Below, piece by piece: positions 1 through 8,778 of a DNA stretch of 53,481 bases (position 1 is its first letter; each line of letters begins with the position of its first letter). Under the pieces are notes generated by a model, which was given only the letters and a program-made list of their open reading frames with translations, made no database searches and had not been told where the DNA came from. This DNA is from an uncultured Bacteroidaceae bacterium (GTDB taxonomy: Bacteria; Bacteroidota; Bacteroidia; Bacteroidales; Bacteroidaceae): NCBI GenBank assembly GCA_944321635.1, contig CALULY010000017.1:1-53481 (forward strand), given 5' to 3'. Made by a program: the position numbers and the translations under genes.

Positions 1-36
1 GGTACTGCGCAAGCGGGAGAGCAGGGCGCTGCCGCC
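1..36 (+). rRNA. rrf: 5S rRNA, 3' end (partial)
   Basis: The first 36 bases resemble the 3' part of a bacterial 5S rRNA: a GGTACTGC helix strand, a CGGGAGAGCAGG segment matching the usual GGGAGAGUAGG region, and a closing GCTGCCGCC strand. A strong terminator follows within six bases, as expected at the end of an rRNA operon. The rest of the gene and the 16S/23S genes would lie to the left of the window. The exact 3' end is uncertain by a few bases. Confidence 0.75.
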
Positions 37-41
37 TTCGA

Positions 42-85
42 GGGGGCACCCACCGACAGACAGGTGGGTGCCCCCTCATTTTTTT
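42..85 (+). terminator. Strong intrinsic terminator of the rRNA operon
   Basis: A perfect 13-bp stem (GGGGGCACCCACC pairing with GGTGGGTGCCCCC) encloses an 8-base loop and is followed by TCATTTTTTT. This is a textbook rho-independent terminator for the upstream 5S rRNA gene. Confidence 0.9.
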
Positions 86-306
86 GCCCGCTGCGGGAGG
101 AGGGGACGGAAATCCCGGCCTGGTCTCCAGCGGTAAGACGCGGCAACCATCCCCCTTGTCCCTCCGCCTTGCGCGGTGGCTTCGCGTCCGCATCCGCGAC
201 TGCCGGATGCCTTGCCGGTCATTTTGCACGCCTTTGTCCTGCCCGCCGCTGCCGGCGATCAATCACGTCTCTTTGACGTGGGACTGGGGACATGGCTCTA
301 GACACC

Positions 307-334
307 GTGGAGACGCAAAATCTTGCCTCTCCAC
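307..334. repeat. Degenerate 28-bp palindromic repeat
   Basis: The stretch begins GTGGAGACGCAA and ends TTGCCTCTCCAC, so its arms pair with each other and match the outer arms of the family seen at 390-417, 3062-3089 and in the composite repeats. The centre has diverged. Confidence 0.5.
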
Positions 335-389
335 ATACTTGCCGCGCGTCTGGCTGCTGAATACGTTGGGCAGCCGGCATCCCGGTCAT

Positions 390-417
390 GTAGAGACGCG
401 ACATATCGCGTCTCTAC
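390..417. repeat. 28-bp palindromic repeat (GTAGAGACGCG family)
   Basis: Arms GTAGAGACGCGA and TCGCGTCTCTAC are perfect inverted repeats around a four-base CATA centre, where other copies have TTAA. This is a stand-alone copy of the palindrome found in the composite repeats. Confidence 0.8.
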
Positions 418-676
418 AAGGTGCGCGGTGGTGTGGCACTGGACGCGGATGGGACGCAAGATTCCCGTGTCTCTACATTTGGGGGCGGCAATGATTATGT
501 GAGGTGCATTTGGGCGTGGTGGGCTTGACAAATGGATGTGCTGATCCGAGGCGACGGAGTTGCACATATTTTGAACCTGCTTCTTATTAGTGCACTGCGG
601 CAAGCCTTCTATGTGGTGTGCCGCATCACAGCTTCTGTCACTTGCTTTCTCTGCCTTGCATGGTGTCCCGCCGGCT

Positions 677-2770
677 CTATACAGATGTCTTGTCATCTTC
701 TATTGCTATGGCGATGTTAGCAATCACTCGCTGTATGCGACGATGCAAACTGAGCATCAGTCTGTCCAAGACTTGCTTGCGTTGCAACAGATAATTGGCA
801 AAGTCCACCACTACGCTTATGTCGTGAAATATATCAGGTGTTTCCACTTGTAATGATGCAACGAGTTGCCTCAGGTAGTTTTCGTCAACCCCAATCCCTA
901 TGCACGCACCAAATAGCCTGACGCTGCATTTGTCAACTATTGCATTCAAATCTTTGTGCAGTGCCCTGACGCGCAACTTGACATCATCAAATTCGTCATC
1001 GTCGTCTCTTGGGGATTGCAACCGTGCACGTATCTCATCTACTTGCCTGTCAAGGGATTGCAACTCGTTGCGGACATCAATGCTCTCGAACAGCAATTCA
1101 TAGTACGAGTGCACGTTGCATCCATCTGGAACGTTCGCGACAAGGAATGCGAAAATCTGCTTGTCTATTTCTACACACTTTGCGTGCAGATTGTCAAGCC
1201 AGAGACGGTGTTCCTCGATGGGTAGTTCGTTGATTGAGTAGCGCCTGTCACGGTAGGCGATATACTTCACCTCATTCTGTTGTGACAAGCTCAGCAGCGT
1301 TTTGTAATCATTTATGGCGGAGGCGTAGTCTATGTAAGTCTTGCGGTTGGTCTCGGTGAATGGATCAGACGCTCCATCTGGAACGGAACAATCGATGTTA
1401 AATACTGAGGTATACATGAAAAACGGTCTGTAGTACACAGGCAAGCATTCACCCTCGTAGTCCTCCTTTATCCACTCCTTGACCTTGTCAGCAGTGATGA
1501 CAGGTTGTGACTTGGCATCGGCATAAGGCTTTTCCATCGAGAATGAATCGTAGAAAAGTGCCTCAACTGCCTCGACTGTCTTCCGATCAAACAACGAGAT
1601 AGCCTCGTCACTGCTGCCGTTGGATGCGGGTGGCAAGTTGCCCATCGCTGTCACACGCTCAACAGTGGAAGGATGATCGGAAAAAACATTGCTGAACGAG
1701 ATGAGCGAATGCAGTTCTACAAATTTGGAAGGGTCACGTTCTTCGATACCATTCGAGATTGTTGTTCCGAGTTCCTCGGCTTTGACCTGCTCGTAGGCAA
1801 CGAATGTGTCATGCAAAGGAGCATAATGGCCTGACGACAAGATCCTATTCCAGACGACTTGTGCATCATGGGTACAATTGCCAGCGAAATCAGTTTTGAT
1901 TAATGCCGAGGCAAACGTTCCGCTGCCTGCCACGTCGCAGGCAACCCTGTCGGCATCATACTCCATCTGGCGAGAAAGTGAGCGGTAGGAGCGGTTGACA
2001 AACCTATACATCCACTGCAACGTATTCTTGGCAAAGGCAAGGATGTATAACAGCACTGCCATCACGATTATGGCTATGACCCCGTACCAGTTGTAACGCC
2101 CGACATCCGTGATAAGCTTCGCCCATTTGTTCATACACTCGTCCCACCTGTCCTCTTGGAAGGCCATGCCGTACATGACCATGTTGGCATAATAGATGAG
2201 TGACCCCACGCGCATAGTCTGCTGTGCGAAATGCCCGAACTCATGGGCCAGCACGGCTTTGAGCTCGGCTGCACTGGAGTTGATACATAGACCAAGCCCC
2301 ACGACAAGGTTTTTGCGCGTTGGGAAAAGTATCGACCGCCATAGGCTGTCATAGAATACGCTGGCATTGACATCTGGCGACACGTAAACGTGCAAAGGCA
2401 TCTTGTTGCCTGTCGATTGGGCAACGCTGCGTATCACTGCGAACAGGCGTGGATTCTCGTCCTCGCTGGTCTCTATCATCCTCTCGCAGCGACGACTGCC
2501 CTTGCGGAACATGAATTTCAGCGGGTAAAGCCCGTAAAGCACCAGGAAACCGGCAACCAGGACGTAACACAAGGACAGGAAGATACCAGCAATCCATTCC
2601 CAGAAAGTGGAGGCATTTAACAACGTTCCGAACACATTGGCGCGCCAAGACCACAAGCACACCGCTGCGACAATCGCAAGACCTGCTGCGACAAGCAATA
2701 GATATACCAAAAAGAACAGTGCCACCTTAAGCAGCACGACAGCGCATTGTTTTTCCAATTCTCGTTTCAT
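677..2770 (-). CDS. M48-family membrane zinc metalloprotease
   Basis: The 697-residue product has the M48 (Ste24/HtpX-like) signature HEFGH at residues 176-180. A downstream ExxxD (E270, D274 in a QMEYDAD context) would supply the third zinc ligand. Hydrophobic segments at about 16-40, 62-84 and 227-247 place it in the inner membrane, with the protease site between the second and third. The long C-terminal half, from about residue 285, is soluble, charged and of no family I recognise. By family knowledge it should cleave membrane or misfolded envelope proteins; its substrate is unknown. It stands alone, convergent with the rRNA operon. ATG at 2770 is the natural start because hydrophobic sequence follows directly. 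Confidence 0.85.
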   Translation of the reverse strand: MKRELEKQCAVVLLKVALFFLVYLLLVAAGLAIVAAVCLWSWRANVFGTLLNASTFWEWIAGIFLSLCYVLVAGFLVLYGLYPLKFMFRKGSRRCERMIETSEDENPRLFAVIRSVAQSTGNKMPLHVYVSPDVNASVFYDSLWRSILFPTRKNLVVGLGLCINSSAAELKAVLAHEFGHFAQQTMRVGSLIYYANMVMYGMAFQEDRWDECMNKWAKLITDVGRYNWYGVIAIIVMAVLLYILAFAKNTLQWMYRFVNRSYRSLSRQMEYDADRVACDVAGSGTFASALIKTDFAGNCTHDAQVVWNRILSSGHYAPLHDTFVAYEQVKAEELGTTISNGIEERDPSKFVELHSLISFSNVFSDHPSTVERVTAMGNLPPASNGSSDEAISLFDRKTVEAVEALFYDSFSMEKPYADAKSQPVITADKVKEWIKEDYEGECLPVYYRPFFMYTSVFNIDCSVPDGASDPFTETNRKTYIDYASAINDYKTLLSLSQQNEVKYIAYRDRRYSINELPIEEHRLWLDNLHAKCVEIDKQIFAFLVANVPDGCNVHSYYELLFESIDVRNELQSLDRQVDEIRARLQSPRDDDDEFDDVKLRVRALHKDLNAIVDKCSVRLFGACIGIGVDENYLRQLVASLQVETPDIFHDISVVVDFANYLLQRKQVLDRLMLSLHRRIQRVIANIAIAIEDDKTSV

Positions 2771-3167
2771 AGCATACAGTTTATAATTATATAAATGTTA
2801 TTCCTGTCGGTATATACCCAAAGCACCGCTAAATTGCAGGCTGTCAGGCGACTGCATATATATATGCAAATAATCAACTGTTAAATGTATGGAGTGATAA
2901 TGCGGCCAAAGGTTGTGGAAACTTCAGGATCCATTCCTTCGCATCGTCCGCGATCTCCAAGCCGGGTCTTGCCAGACGCACAGAATCGTGTGATACGGGA
3001 GCATCTAAATGACCTGCATTCCCGTCGCGTTGTGGCCATTCAAATGGCGCAGTTGATTGTTGTAGAGACACGATTAATCACGTCTCTACATCTACCAGAT
3101 CGTGAGACAACGTACAAGAGGGTGTGACAATGATTATGTGAAGGCGGCAGTGCATGATGCCAGGGCT
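2771..3167. other. Intergenic region with one palindromic repeat
   Basis: I see no gene in this stretch. The first 110 bases, upstream of the M48 gene, are AT-rich (TATATATATGCAAATA around 2858-2873) and probably hold its promoter, though no clear TAnnTTTG could be fixed. A copy of the 28-bp palindrome lies at 3062-3089. Confidence 0.45.
3062..3089. repeat. 28-bp palindromic repeat (GTAGAGACACG variant)
   Basis: Arms GTAGAGACACGATT and AATCACGTCTCTAC form a near-perfect palindrome and differ from the main family by one base in each arm (ACACG for ACGCG, and the mirror CACGT for CGCGT). The matched pair of changes suggests that the secondary structure is maintained. Confidence 0.8.
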
Positions 3168-3584
3168 TTACGGTAAATTGCGTAGAATCCACCAGGCAAT
3201 CGTCAGGTACAGGTAGATGTTGACTGCCGTGCGGCTCATGGCAAACCGTTTCACCTTGTCAGCCGTTTTGCAACGGGCAAAGGTGGCGAACATCACTGCA
3301 ACCACGTAGGGTAGTGAAAGGAACAAGAATGCATTATATCCCCATGCCGCCCGCCATTCGCCGTGCATCAGGCTGTGGATGGCGCGTTGCGTCCCGCAGG
3401 CGGGGCAGTCAAGACCTGTCGCCAGCTTGAAGATGCATTTGGGCAGCCAAGGGCTGTTGTTTGGCTCGATGAAATAGAGCATCAGCCCCGCCGCGACAAC
3501 TCCTGATGCGGCAATGGCAGTCAACCAGGCTGTGCGTCTCTTGTCGCGCATCCGCCTGGTGACGTTTGGATAGTTATGTTCCAC
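3168..3584 (-). CDS. DUF2752 small membrane protein
   Basis: The 138-residue protein has the DUF2752 hallmark CPACGTQRA at about residues 60-68, followed by a short amphipathic stretch and HGEWRAAWGYN. Hydrophobic segments at about 18-37, 84-102 and 118-135 make it an inner-membrane protein. The function of the family is not known. The longest frame starts with GTG at 3584; an ATG at 3551 (MRDKRR) is an alternative that still keeps all membrane segments. It lies 89 bp downstream of a damaged CD225-like gene and then the MATE pump, all on the minus strand. CD225/dispanin and DUF2752 genes are often neighbours in Bacteroidota, which supports both calls. Confidence 0.75.
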   Translation of the reverse strand: MEHNYPNVTRRMRDKRRTAWLTAIAASGVVAAGLMLYFIEPNNSPWLPKCIFKLATGLDCPACGTQRAIHSLMHGEWRAAWGYNAFLFLSLPYVVAVMFATFARCKTADKVKRFAMSRTAVNIYLYLTIAWWILRNLP

Positions 3585-3673
3585 AGGCAGGATCTATTCT
3601 CCATGCCATTTTCTGCTGGGTCTGAAACGGATGGTGGCATAGTCATGTCGTGGGGGGAAGGCTGTATGGCTTG

Positions 3674-3835
3674 TTAAAGAAGTGCTGAGAAAAATCCCAT
3701 GAAGAAGCCGATGATTCCAGAGACCACTCCAAGCCCGAGTGATACGTATGTCCATGTCCTTGCTTTTCTGGCCGCATCCTTTGTCCCGGTCGATGTGCTA
3801 TCCGTCGTTCACAGCATGGGCTTATCCTTTCTCAT
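3674..3835 (-). pseudogene. CD225/dispanin-like small membrane gene with in-frame TGA
   Basis: An ATG at 3835 overlaps the MATE stop codon (ATGA). The frame reads MRKDKPML, then TGA, then 44 more sense codons to a TAA at 3674. The second part holds TKDAARKARTWTYVSL followed by a glycine-rich hydrophobic helix. This matches the end of CD225/dispanin proteins, where a basic KAKKW-type segment precedes the last membrane helix. No usable start lies after the TGA, so the gene is probably a remnant that has lost its first helix. A recoded 53-residue protein cannot be excluded. The TGA is read directly; the family call is by resemblance. Confidence 0.45.
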
Positions 3836-5190
3836 CTGTCATGGGTGGATAGCCACCGGCAGCCTATCACTGCCAGCGTCAATATCTCTGCCAAGGGCAT
3901 TGACAGCCAGATGCCTTCCGTCCCCAACAGCAGAGGGAGCAGGAGGAATGCGGGTATCAGCAGCCCTATCCCCCGCAAGAACACAAAGGTCATGGCGGCT
4001 TTCATCCGCTCGATGCTTTGGCAATAGCCCACGATGGCGACATTCAGGATGAAGAACGGGATGCCGATGGCATAACTGGGGAAGCCCTCTTGCGCTATTT
4101 GCGCGGCCGTGCTGTCAGGATCCAGGAACAGGGCTACCAGCAGGTGCGGCGCAAGCATGAAAAGAGCCATGACGACAATGCCGCACAGCAGTGAGGTGGC
4201 GAGCAGTAGCCGGCGCGCTTTCCTCACATAGTCCCAACGCGCGATGCCGTAATTGTAGCTGATGATCGGCTGTGCCGACTGAGCCACCGCATTCCCTATG
4301 TTGAAGAAGAAAGGCGTGTAGTAGCAAGCGATGCCGAATGCCGCCACGCCGTCATCACCAAGAAGCCTCATGAACATCAGGTTGCCCATGAAGATAAGCA
4401 CCGCCAACGTCATCTCGCCCAGCAACGAAGGCGAGCCGATGCGGCAGTGGTAGCCGATGTTGCGCAAGGTCAGGCGCAAACTTTTCCAACTCAACTTTGG
4501 CAAGACGGGTCTCAATGTCCGGGCATAAAACAACAGATAGGCAAGCGCAATGATCCCGCCTGTCATCATGCTGATTGAAGTTGCTATGGCCGCGCCTTTC
4601 ACGCCCCATCCGAGCGGGAAAATCATCACCCAGTCCAGCACGATGTTCATCAAGGCCGATGCCACGTTGCACCACATCGCGACATTGGGCGCACCGTCCA
4701 GGCGGATGATGAACAGCCCGATGAGACTCCACATCTGGAACACGTAGCTTGGCATGATCCAAAACAAATAGTCGCTTGCCAGCGGGAGCAAAGTCTCTGA
4801 TGATCCCAACAGGCGTGCAGACCACTCGGGGAACAACATGGCGAGCACGCACACCACGGCGGTCAGCAGGGTGGAGGACAGCAAGGCTTGTGTCAGGTTC
4901 ATCCGCGCCGCCTTTAATTTTTGCCTTGCCATGTGGATGGACACGACGACCGAGCACCCGGCTCCGAGCATCAGCCCTATGCCTGAAAACACTTGATACA
5001 CGGGACCGATGATGTTGACGGCAGCAACCCCGTCGCTGCCCACGCCGTGACCGACAAAGATGCCGTCGATGGTGGTCATTGCCGACATGGACAAGGTGCC
5101 CAGCAATGTCGGGATCAGGAGTTTGCGGTACAGGGTCGAGACATTGGTGTTCTTGAAGTCGATTGCGTCTTTTTCCATTTCCTTGGTCAT
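3832..5190 (-). CDS. MATE-family multidrug/Na+ efflux pump
   Basis: This is a polytopic inner-membrane transporter of about 452 residues with about twelve hydrophobic helices. The N-terminal pattern LLIPTLLGTLSMSAMTTIDG and the following IFVGHGVGSDGVAAVNI are typical of MATE (NorM/DinF-like) drug:cation antiporters of Bacteroidota. An upstream open frame continues to 5685 but lacks membrane character there and overlaps the divergent regulator, so I place the start at ATG 5190 (MTKEMEKD) or ATG 5178. The gene faces an AraC-type regulator across about 150 bp, a common arrangement for a pump and its regulator. A small CD225-like remnant overlaps its stop codon. Confidence 0.88.
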   Translation of the reverse strand: MTKEMEKDAIDFKNTNVSTLYRKLLIPTLLGTLSMSAMTTIDGIFVGHGVGSDGVAAVNIIGPVYQVFSGIGLMLGAGCSVVVSIHMARQKLKAARMNLTQALLSSTLLTAVVCVLAMLFPEWSARLLGSSETLLPLASDYLFWIMPSYVFQMWSLIGLFIIRLDGAPNVAMWCNVASALMNIVLDWVMIFPLGWGVKGAAIATSISMMTGGIIALAYLLFYARTLRPVLPKLSWKSLRLTLRNIGYHCRIGSPSLLGEMTLAVLIFMGNLMFMRLLGDDGVAAFGIACYYTPFFFNIGNAVAQSAQPIISYNYGIARWDYVRKARRLLLATSLLCGIVVMALFMLAPHLLVALFLDPDSTAAQIAQEGFPSYAIGIPFFILNVAIVGYCQSIERMKAAMTFVFLRGIGLLIPAFLLLPLLLGTEGIWLSMPLAEILTLAVIGCRWLSTHDR

Positions 5191-5340
5191 TATGCGGCAA
5201 TGCTGCCTAATGCCGGCAAAGGTAGGACGGCTTTGCAGCTTGAGTGCCGGAATAATCATGCCGTAAATGGTACTTTTCGATACCTTTCCCGAGAGATATG
5301 TCATCTCCTGCTTACCTTTGCCGCGCATTGTGTGTGTAAA

Positions 5341-6189
5341 ATGATTCCTATTGCCAAATATGCCTTGCGCCCTCCCGGTGAGGCCTTTGCTGCCGGGGTT
5401 TCGGATTTGGCGGCAAGCCATGGTGGGTTGGTGGAGACAGGCGGATGCCTCGTCCTGTCTGTCGTCTCTGGCGCGGCTGTGGCCATGGTCAATTTCACCC
5501 GCAGGAGGTTGCGCGAGGGTGATTTTGTCTTGTTGCTTTATGATTCCACCTTTTCGGTCGAGAGCCTGTCCGAGGGATTCGCGGTGCGTTATGCGTCGTT
5601 TTCTTATGCACTTGTCGAGGAGGCGATTTACAAGCCCCTTTCCGACCTGTTCTGGCAGTTTGTCTATGCCCGACCTGTCTCTCATCCATCATCCCGTCAA
5701 CAGCAGTTGCTTGATGCATGGTGGTGCCAGTTGCAATGGATTGCTGGCATCAATGCCGATGTGTGCCGTGACGAGTTGCTTAGGAATGCCTTGCGGACGC
5801 TCCTTGTGGCTGTTGATGTCGAGTTGGCGCGATTTGCGCCCCGCATGGCAGCCGGCAGTTGGGGAGGCAGCTCGTAGATGTTGGTGACACGTTTCTTCAA
5901 GTTGCTGTCGCAGCATTGCCATGAGGAGAGGAACGTGCGTTTTTATGCCGACCGCCTCTCGCTCACTCCCACATGGCTTTACAAGTTGTGCGTGCGGTGC
6001 GTTCATCTGTCCCCAAAGGAAGCGATAGACCACCAGACTGTCACCGAGCTGAAGTCATACCTTGCCAACACCGACTTGCCTGTCAAACGCATAGCGGATG
6101 AGATGCATTTCGAGGACGTTTCCTATATGTGCCGCTACTTCAAGCGCATGACGGGCGTTTCGCCGGAGGCTTTCCGCAAGGGGCTTTGA
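5341..6189 (+). pseudogene. AraC-family regulator split by in-frame TAG-ATG
   Basis: A single reading frame from ATG 5341 encodes 178 residues of an N-terminal sensor region, then TAG at 5875-5877. ATG at 5878 follows at once in the same frame, and 103 more residues form a complete AraC-type double helix-turn-helix domain. That domain holds FYADRLSLTPTWLYK as the first helix pair, then LPVKRIADEMHFED and CRYFKRMTGVSPEAFR. Related regulators are one polypeptide of about 280-290 residues, so the TAG interrupts a normal-length gene. The second half could be made separately by reinitiation at the adjacent ATG, giving a free DNA-binding domain. It is divergent from the MATE gene, which it probably controlled. 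Confidence 0.75.
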
Positions 6190-6202
6190 CGACGATGTTT
6201 TT

Positions 6203-6290
6203 TCATACGGTGATTTGCCCTTTTTCATACGATGTTTTGCCGCAAATCATCGTATGTTTTCACCAAAATCATTGTATGTCGCTGGCGCGG
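6203..6290. repeat. 22-bp phased CATnnnATG array A
   Basis: Four units begin at exactly 22-bp steps: 6203, 6225, 6247 and 6269. They contain CATACGGTG, CATACGATG, CATCGTATG and CATTGTATG at the same offset, mostly followed by TTT runs. Units two and three form an imperfect inverted repeat (CATACGATG at 6226-6234, CATCGTATG at 6248-6256, with TTTGC/GCAAA inside). The array lies between the AraC gene and maeB and ends 86 bp before the predicted maeB -7 element. The same design recurs at 16251-16338 and 43305-43436. Confidence 0.8.
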
Positions 6291-6376
6291 CGTGCGGCGT
6301 TTTGATATGCGGCACGGCTTTCATGTTTTTTAGGATTAGGACATCTTTTTTCGCAAACCGTGTCGTGCCATTGATA

Positions 6377-6384
6377 TAATTTTG
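6377..6384 (+). promoter_or_regulatory. Predicted maeB -7 element
   Basis: TAATTTTG fits the Bacteroidota TAnnTTTG box. No clean TTTG occurs at the expected -33 spacing, only a T-run at 6346-6351. Transcription from this box would start near 6391, which rules out an upstream TTG start at 6382 for maeB and supports ATG 6406. Confidence 0.4.
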
Positions 6385-6405
6385 CATGGATTTAAGAAAC
6401 TACAC

Positions 6406-8700
6406 ATGAGCACGATTACAAAGGAGGAAGCCCTGCGCTACCACTCACAAGGCAAGCCGGGCAAGATTGAGGTGGTCCCCACCAAACCGCACAGCACGCA
6501 ACGTGACCTCTCGCTGGCCTATTCGCCAGGGGTCGCAGAGCCGTGCCTTGAGATACAGCGTGACCCCAATACGGCCTACGAGTACACGGCCAAGGGCAAC
6601 CTTGTCGCTGTCATCTCAAACGGCACAGCCGTCCTCGGTCTCGGTGACATCGGGGCGTTGAGCGGCAAGCCTGTGATGGAAGGCAAGGGGCTGTTGTTCA
6701 AGATATATGCCGGCATCGACGTGTTTGACATCGAGGTCAACGAGAAAGACCCCGACAAGTTCGTCGAGGCGGTCAAGGCCATCGCCCCGACATTCGGAGG
6801 CATCAACCTTGAAGACATAAAGGCTCCCGAGTGTTTTGAGATCGAGCGGCGTCTCAAGGAGGAACTCGACATCCCCGTCATGCATGACGACCAGCACGGC
6901 ACGGCAATCATCTCGAGCGCAGGCTTGCTCAACGCGCTTGAGGTGGCGGGCAAACGCATCGAGGATGTCCGCATCGTCGTCAACGGGGCAGGGGCTTCGG
7001 CAATCTCATGTACCAAGCTCTATGTCGCCCTCGGCGCAAGGAAAGAAAACATCGTAATGCTCGACAGCAAGGGAGTGATAACGTCTGACCGCCCGGGACT
7101 GACCGAACAAAAGAAACTGTTTGCCACCGACCGCCGCGACGTGCACACCCTTGCCGAGGCAATCAATGGCGCGGACGTGTTCCTCGGCCTGTCCAAGGGC
7201 AATGTCCTGACGCAGGACATGGTGCGCAGCATGGCAGCCAACCCGATAGTGTTCGCTCTGGCCAACCCCATCCCTGAGATCAGTTATGAGGATGCTGCGG
7301 CATCGCGCGAGGATGTGCTAATCTCGACGGGACGGTCGGACTATCCCAACCAGATCAACAATGTCATCGGATTCCCGTATATATTCCGTGGCGCGCTTGA
7401 CACCAACGCCAAGGCCATCAATGAGGAGATGAAACTCGCCGCCGTCCGCGCCATCGCGGGGCTTGCCAAGCAGCCTGTGCCCGATGTGGTCAATGCTGCA
7501 TACAAGGTCAACAAACTGACCTTCGGACGGGACTACTTCATCCCAAAGCCGGTTGACCCACGTCTCATCACTGAGGTCTCAATTGCCGTGGCCAAGGCCG
7601 CCATGGACTCTGGCGTCGCACGCAAGCAGATCAAGGATTGGGACGCTTACCGCGAGCATCTCAAGGAACTCATGGGCTATGAGTCCGAGTTCATCCGCAG
7701 GCTTTATGCCATGGCGCGCAGCAATCCGCAGCGCGTGGTCTTCGCCGAGGGCAACCATCCCAACATGATCAAGGCGGCCGCCGAGGCACGTGCCGAGGGC
7801 ATTTGCCGGCCTATCCTGCTTGGCAACGACGAGCGCATCGCAAAAAAAGCCAAGGAATTGCAGGTGAACCTTGACGGCATCGAGATTGTCAACCTCAGAC
7901 ATGACAACGAACAGGCACGCCGCGAGCGTTATGCACGCATCCTGGCTGAGAAGTGCGCGAGGGAAGGGGCAACCTACGACGAGGCTTGCGACAAGATGTT
8001 TGAGCCAAACTATTTCGGCATGATGATGGTCGAGACGGGTGATGCCGACGCGTTCATCACGGGGACCTACACCAAGTACAGCAACACCATCAAGGTTGCC
8101 AAGGAGGTCATAGGCATCAAGCCGGGCTATTCGCATTTTGCTACCATGCACATCGTCAACACCAAGAAGGGCATCTACTTCATGGCTGACACCCTCATCA
8201 ACCGTCATCCGGACACTGCGGCGTTGATCGACATAACCAGGCTGGCCGAGGAAACGGTCAGGTTCTTCAACCATGAGCCAGTCATGGCGATGATTTCCTA
8301 CTCCAATTTCGGAGCGGACAACGAGGGCAGCCCCAAGTCGGTGCATGAGGCGGTGGACTACTTGCAACGCACCTATCCTGATCTTGCCGTCGATGGCGAG
8401 ATGCAGGTCAATTTTGCCCTTGACAAGGATTTGCGTGACAGCAAATATCCGTTCACGAGGCTCAAAGGCAAGGATGTCAACACGCTCATCTTCCCGATGC
8501 TCAGCACGGCCAATTCGGCTTGCAAGATCATTCAGGCGATGGGCGGGGCGGAATTGATAGGCCCTATCCAGATGGGGTTGAACAAACCCGTCCACTTCAC
8601 CGACATCGAGAGCCGTGTGCGTGACATCGTCAACATAACTGCTGTCGCGGCAATCGACGCCATTGTCGCCAAACGCAATGCGGAGCACACGGGCAAATGA
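6406..8700 (+). CDS. maeB: NADP-dependent malic enzyme with phosphotransacetylase-like domain
   Basis: The 764-residue protein has the two-part MaeB layout. Residues about 1-430 form the malic enzyme module: [10 protein letters not shown] near residue 38, the metal-binding segment MHDDQHGTA near 165, and the dinucleotide loop [12 protein letters not shown] near 195. Residues about 435-764 form a phosphotransacetylase-like domain ([15 protein letters not shown], and a [16 protein letters not shown] region) that usually senses acetyl-CoA rather than acting as an enzyme. It decarboxylates malate to pyruvate with NADP+ reduction in the cytosol. I chose ATG 6406 (MSTITKEE) over the TTG eight codons earlier because the predicted promoter overlaps the latter. 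A hairpin terminator follows directly. Confidence 0.95.
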   Translation: MSTITKEEALRYHSQGKPGKIEVVPTKPHSTQRDLSLAYSPGVAEPCLEIQRDPNTAYEYTAKGNLVAVISNGTAVLGLGDIGALSGKPVMEGKGLLFKIYAGIDVFDIEVNEKDPDKFVEAVKAIAPTFGGINLEDIKAPECFEIERRLKEELDIPVMHDDQHGTAIISSAGLLNALEVAGKRIEDVRIVVNGAGASAISCTKLYVALGARKENIVMLDSKGVITSDRPGLTEQKKLFATDRRDVHTLAEAINGADVFLGLSKGNVLTQDMVRSMAANPIVFALANPIPEISYEDAAASREDVLISTGRSDYPNQINNVIGFPYIFRGALDTNAKAINEEMKLAAVRAIAGLAKQPVPDVVNAAYKVNKLTFGRDYFIPKPVDPRLITEVSIAVAKAAMDSGVARKQIKDWDAYREHLKELMGYESEFIRRLYAMARSNPQRVVFAEGNHPNMIKAAAEARAEGICRPILLGNDERIAKKAKELQVNLDGIEIVNLRHDNEQARRERYARILAEKCAREGATYDEACDKMFEPNYFGMMMVETGDADAFITGTYTKYSNTIKVAKEVIGIKPGYSHFATMHIVNTKKGIYFMADTLINRHPDTAALIDITRLAEETVRFFNHEPVMAMISYSNFGADNEGSPKSVHEAVDYLQRTYPDLAVDGEMQVNFALDKDLRDSKYPFTRLKGKDVNTLIFPMLSTANSACKIIQAMGGAELIGPIQMGLNKPVHFTDIESRVRDIVNITAVAAIDAIVAKRNAEHTGK

Positions 8701-8723
8701 ACCTTTTAGGCGGAACCAATCGG

Positions 8724-8760
8724 CGGGCAGCCTTGGCCTCGCGGCCGGGGTTGCCCGTTT
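8724..8760 (+). terminator. Intrinsic terminator after maeB
   Basis: CGGGCA pairs with TGCCCG, with an inner GGCC-tcgc-GGCC hairpin, and TTT follows. It lies 24 bp after the maeB stop and closes the single-gene unit. Confidence 0.75.
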
Positions 8761-8778
8761 GCATTAGATTGATTTGAG

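Larger units (their letters stand above)
86..676. other. Gene-free stretch after the rRNA operon
   Basis: No convincing gene is visible here. The open frames have compositions unlike proteins and no recognisable motifs. The stretch holds at least two copies of the 28-bp GTAGAGACGCG palindrome family (307-334 and 390-417) and further degenerate fragments of it near 257-275 and 450-475. It looks like decayed repeat material between the rRNA operon and the convergent M48 gene. Confidence 0.5.

Noticed and set aside
4993..5340. Extension of the AraC gene start to 4993
   Set aside because: The upstream codons run antisense through the MATE gene and lack protein character. ATG 5341 begins the regulator-like sequence.
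5191..5685. N-terminal extension of the MATE pump
   Set aside because: The extra residues are polar and overlap the divergent regulator. The family begins just before the first membrane helix, near 5178-5190.
6203..6290. Iterons of a plasmid-type replication origin
   Set aside because: The 22-bp step fits iterons, but no replication initiator gene is nearby, the design occurs at three chromosomal places, and each lies upstream of an ordinary promoter.
7579..8688. Long minus-strand frame inside maeB
   Set aside because: It is the antisense shadow of the phosphotransacetylase domain; the maeB reading is clear and full length.
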